A stretch of 64,000 nt of DNA from Trinickia terrae. GTDB taxonomy: Bacteria > Pseudomonadota > Gammaproteobacteria > Burkholderiales > Burkholderiaceae. Positions 61,793 to 64,000 of the stretch are shown here, in pieces. The number at the start of each line of letters is the position of its first letter. Position 1 is the first letter of the stretch. The position numbers and the translations under genes were made by a program. The stretch covers positions 345,536-409,535 of the forward strand of contig NZ_SWJE01000010.1 of assembly GCF_005144415.1 (NCBI RefSeq), written 5' to 3'. The notes under the pieces were generated by a model. The model was not told where the DNA came from, did no database searches, and saw only the letters and a list, made by a program, of their open reading frames with translations.

Positions 61793-62769
61793 GAGCTTGC
61801 TCCCTTCGCTACGACTCGCAAGACACGGTTGCGCCCGTACATGACCACCTGGATCGGCACCTGCGAGTTCGCGAGCGCATCGACAACCTGCCGCAGCGCT
61901 TCCGCCAGCGTGCCGTGAATCGTGGCCGTGGCATCGACCGCGAAATCGGTCGGCACGTCCCAGATGAATTGCCATCCCGCCTCGCCCGCCCAGCGCGCGA
62001 GCGCATTGCGCACCGAGCCGTCCGCGGTGCGCATCTGCCACTCCATCCGCTCGGGCGGCGCAGCGGGTGCGGCGGGCGCGGCGGGCGCGGCGGCGGACGA
62101 TGCCGCAGGGTCCGCCGACGGCGCCGGCGTGATCGCGAGCATCGTGGTCGCTTGCGCTGCCGGCGCGGACGGCGCTGCCGGCGTCGAAGCCGGTGCGGGT
62201 CCTGCCGCGAGAAGCGGCGGCGCGGCCGCGCGCCCCGTGCCTGCGGCAGCAGGAATCGTGGAGGCGCTTGCCGCCCCAGCGGACGTCTTCACGGGCGCCG
62301 CCGCGTTGGCCAGCACGGGAGCAGCAGCCGGCGCATGTTCGGCGGCGCGGACGAGGCGCGCATTCGCCGTCACGGTGACGATGTGCAAATCGGTATCGAC
62401 GTGCGCCTGCAGCGACGGATTGGCCGCGAGGATTTCATTCAGCGCGTGAACGGCCGAGCCGGGATGCCAGCTGACCGGCGTATCGGCCCACGAGCCCGCG
62501 TTCGGGACCATGACGCTGTAGCTTGCGGGCACGACCTGCTCGATCGCCCGCAGCAACGGCACATCGTGCCCGCCCTTGCGCACGGCTTCGCCAAAGCGCT
62601 CGCCGCCGTCGACGACCACCTGCTCGTCGGCAGCACGCGCCGCCCCGCAAAGGCACAACGAAACGCATAACGACACCGCGGCCATCAAGCCTGCCGCTAC
62701 ACGTTTGCGCCGCTCATCGCCCGGGTGTCCTTGGTATTCCCCACTGATTGATGACACTACGCTTTCCAC
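61789..62769 (-). CDS. pilL: PilL-like protein with TcpQ domain, first gene of the pil operon
   Basis: 326 residues from a GTG at 62769; an ATG at 62685 (MAAVSLCVSLCLCGAARA) has a better signal-peptide shape and is a serious alternative. An N-terminal PilL-like domain (AIEQVVPASYSVMVPNAGSW) is joined by an Ala/Pro linker to a C-terminal TcpQ domain (VRNALARWAGEAGWQFIWDV, LAEALRQVVDALANSQVPIQ). TcpQ-type domains help the secretin reach the outer membrane. Translation is coupled to pilN. Confidence 0.85.
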   Translation of the reverse strand: MESVVSSISGEYQGHPGDERRKRVAAGLMAAVSLCVSLCLCGAARAADEQVVVDGGERFGEAVRKGGHDVPLLRAIEQVVPASYSVMVPNAGSWADTPVSWHPGSAVHALNEILAANPSLQAHVDTDLHIVTVTANARLVRAAEHAPAAAPVLANAAAPVKTSAGAASASTIPAAAGTGRAAAPPLLAAGPAPASTPAAPSAPAAQATTMLAITPAPSADPAASSAAAPAAPAAPAAPPERMEWQMRTADGSVRNALARWAGEAGWQFIWDVPTDFAVDATATIHGTLAEALRQVVDALANSQVPIQVVMYGRNRVLRVVAKGASS

Positions 62770-63363
62770 TCAAAAGAGCATCGCGCCGACGACCGGCAAC
62801 AGCAACCCCAATTCCAATTGTTTCGCTCCGCCGGCACCGGCGCGCGCGAAGCAAATGAGTAAGCAATACGCCAACTAGTTTGAAGAGTTCTGTAATACAG
62901 GGCAAAACTACCGTTCGCCTACCTGTGTTTACGGCAAATGAGACCCCATCTTTAATGCAAAAAAAATCTCATTTAAATGACGTTCGAATGCTTCTTTTGA
63001 ACCACCGAGAACAATAAATTATTCCATCGGGAATATCCCGGATCCCGCGTCCCGATCCGGCTCCTCGTGGTGGGGCAGCAGTGTTACACACCTCCGCCGA
63101 ACCCCGTCAATTGATTTTTTCTATTAGCCCAATTGATGTTTCCCCTGATTCATCATATTTATTTAATTTTATTGGCCATCAAATGTGCTAAGCGGTACAT
63201 CAAAAGATATGCCGCATCCGGCCCTTCACACGTCGAGCGAGGAAGAACGTAACGAATCATCACAAACCCGAGCCGAAATCCGGCTGCGATGAAAACATGC
63301 ACTCACTGCTTCACGAATCGCGTCAACCCGCTAACGCACAATTCACTGAGTCAGGAGCACAGC
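62770..63363. promoter_or_regulatory. AT-rich divergent region between the pil operon and the regulator gene
   Basis: 594 bases, far more AT-rich than anything else in the window. It must hold the pil operon promoter (leftward) and that of the gene at 63364 (rightward). Visible structures: an 8-bp inverted repeat AAATGAGA/TCTCATTT at 62936-62943 and 62967-62974; CTGTAATACAG near 62892; and two CAATTGAT copies around 63110-63140. No TTCG-N16-TTCG box is present, so the pil operon is not a direct HrpB-type target by this criterion. Confidence 0.55.
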
Positions 63364-64000
63364 ATGTTCTCGACGATCTACTTCGCAGCATCCTCGGCCC
63401 TCGCATCCGACGACATCCCGTTCGACGTCGCCGCCAAGATCTTCAAAGGCCAGTTCATCGAAGCGTCGCATTGCGCCGCGCAACTCGCCGACATCGACGC
63501 CGGCCACACGCCCGGCTACGCGCACCTGCAGATCTACGGCGACCTCGAACTGATGCTCGGCCGCCACGAGGAAGCGGAAGAAACGTATCGTCGTGCGCAA
63601 AAGGCCATTCGCCAGCAGCGTGACGAGCTGCGCATCGCGTCGTGCCGCAATACCGGCTGGCAAGCATTCTTCCGCAATCAGTTCAACGTCGCGCTGAGCT
63701 GCTTCAAGCGCATCGGCGAAGAGAAGGCCGCCACGCCGCGCCAGCGCCTCGACAGCCTCGTCGGCGCGACGCTCGTCTCGTTCCATCTCGGCTGCGTGCG
63801 CGCCGCCTGCAATCGTCTCTCCGAGCTGGCCGCACTGGCCGCCTCCCACGACGATCGCCGCTGGACCTACCTCGTCGAAGCGCTGCGCCGCGATCTCTTC
63901 GCTCAGCACGAACTGCACGGCTCGGAGCGGCTCGCCGATCACATCTACTGGCGCTCGGTGATCGCCGAGTTCGATCAAGGCGAAGCGCCGGTGCGCGGCA
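63364..64000 (+). CDS. N-terminal part of a probable HrpB/HrpX-type AraC regulator
   Basis: 212 codons, open to the window edge. The start (MFSTIYFAASSALASDDIPF) and TPR-like helices (LQIYGDLELMLGRHEEAEET, YRRAQKAIRQQRDELRIASC) resemble the N-terminus of HrpB/HrpX regulators, whose DNA-binding AraC domain is at the C-terminus and thus outside the window. Such a protein would bind the TTCG-N16-TTCG boxes found here. The assignment rests on the N-terminal pattern and on those boxes; a plain TPR protein remains possible. Confidence 0.55.
   Translation, partial: MFSTIYFAASSALASDDIPFDVAAKIFKGQFIEASHCAAQLADIDAGHTPGYAHLQIYGDLELMLGRHEEAEETYRRAQKAIRQQRDELRIASCRNTGWQAFFRNQFNVALSCFKRIGEEKAATPRQRLDSLVGATLVSFHLGCVRAACNRLSELAALAASHDDRRWTYLVEALRRDLFAQHELHGSERLADHIYWRSVIAEFDQGEAPVRG

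Noticed and set aside
62770..63363. tRNA or attachment site in the AT-rich gap
   Set aside because: No cloverleaf with conserved arms and no flanking integrase were found; the stretch fits a divergent promoter.

Overview
The window reads as GC-rich Burkholderia DNA, most likely from a second chromosome. Evidence is the combination of an Hrp-type (Ralstonia/Xanthomonas-like) type III secretion system (T3SS), an R64-like type IVb pilus operon and a Tad pilus locus, with very high third-position GC. The species cannot be fixed from sequence alone.

Layout. 1-667 holds the end of a Tad pilus locus (TadG-like, TadE-like). 1058-2919 is an ACT-domain protein overlapping a MASE4-GGDEF diguanylate cyclase. 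3104-8562 is a compact three-gene operon: a GNAT-like protein, a fused LuxC-type acyl-CoA reductase/PaaK-type acyl-adenylating enzyme, and an MFS exporter. Copies of a short repeat lie on both sides of it. 8930-12544 has a CHRD protein, a chemoreceptor, and an ECF sigma/anti-sigma pair. 12848-14665 is a candidate T3SS effector with three internal repeats. 14749-20525 is a signalling/redox block: GGDEF-EAL protein, cupredoxin-like protein, chemoreceptor, di-haem peroxidase.

20781-44349 is the T3SS island. A probable small RNA and a decayed gene come first. They are followed by a 1177-residue candidate effector, a fossil piece of hrcT, and a harpin-like protein carrying a PL7 alginate-lyase domain. 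The leftward operon is hrpB1-hrpB2-hrcJ-hrpB4-hrpB5-hrcN-hrpB7-hrcT-hrpB1-like, broken by a 200-bp palindromic repeat element. The rightward operon is hrcU-hrcV-hrpP-hrcQ-hrcR-hrcS-hpaA-hrcD-hrpD6-like-pilin, followed by a CesT-type chaperone gene. 43284-44349 is an unexplained two-gene cassette. 44508-49569 is an operon with the secretin hrcC, a histidine kinase, a response regulator, and a second HrcC-like protein that lacks the channel domain.

49665-62769 is the type IVb pilus locus: pilT facing right, and pilL-N-O-P-Q-R-S-M plus two tandem pilV-like genes facing left. The window ends inside a gene whose N-terminus suggests the HrpB/HrpX AraC-type activator.

The regulatory thread: TTCG-N16-TTCG boxes (hrpII/PIP type), most with a -10-like hexamer 30-31 bases downstream, stand in front of hrcU, hrpB1 (two overlapping boxes), the harpin-lyase, the 1177-aa protein and the repeat protein at 12848. 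This ties three candidate secreted proteins to the same control as the secretion apparatus. All family assignments come from reading motifs and gene order; no database search was run.
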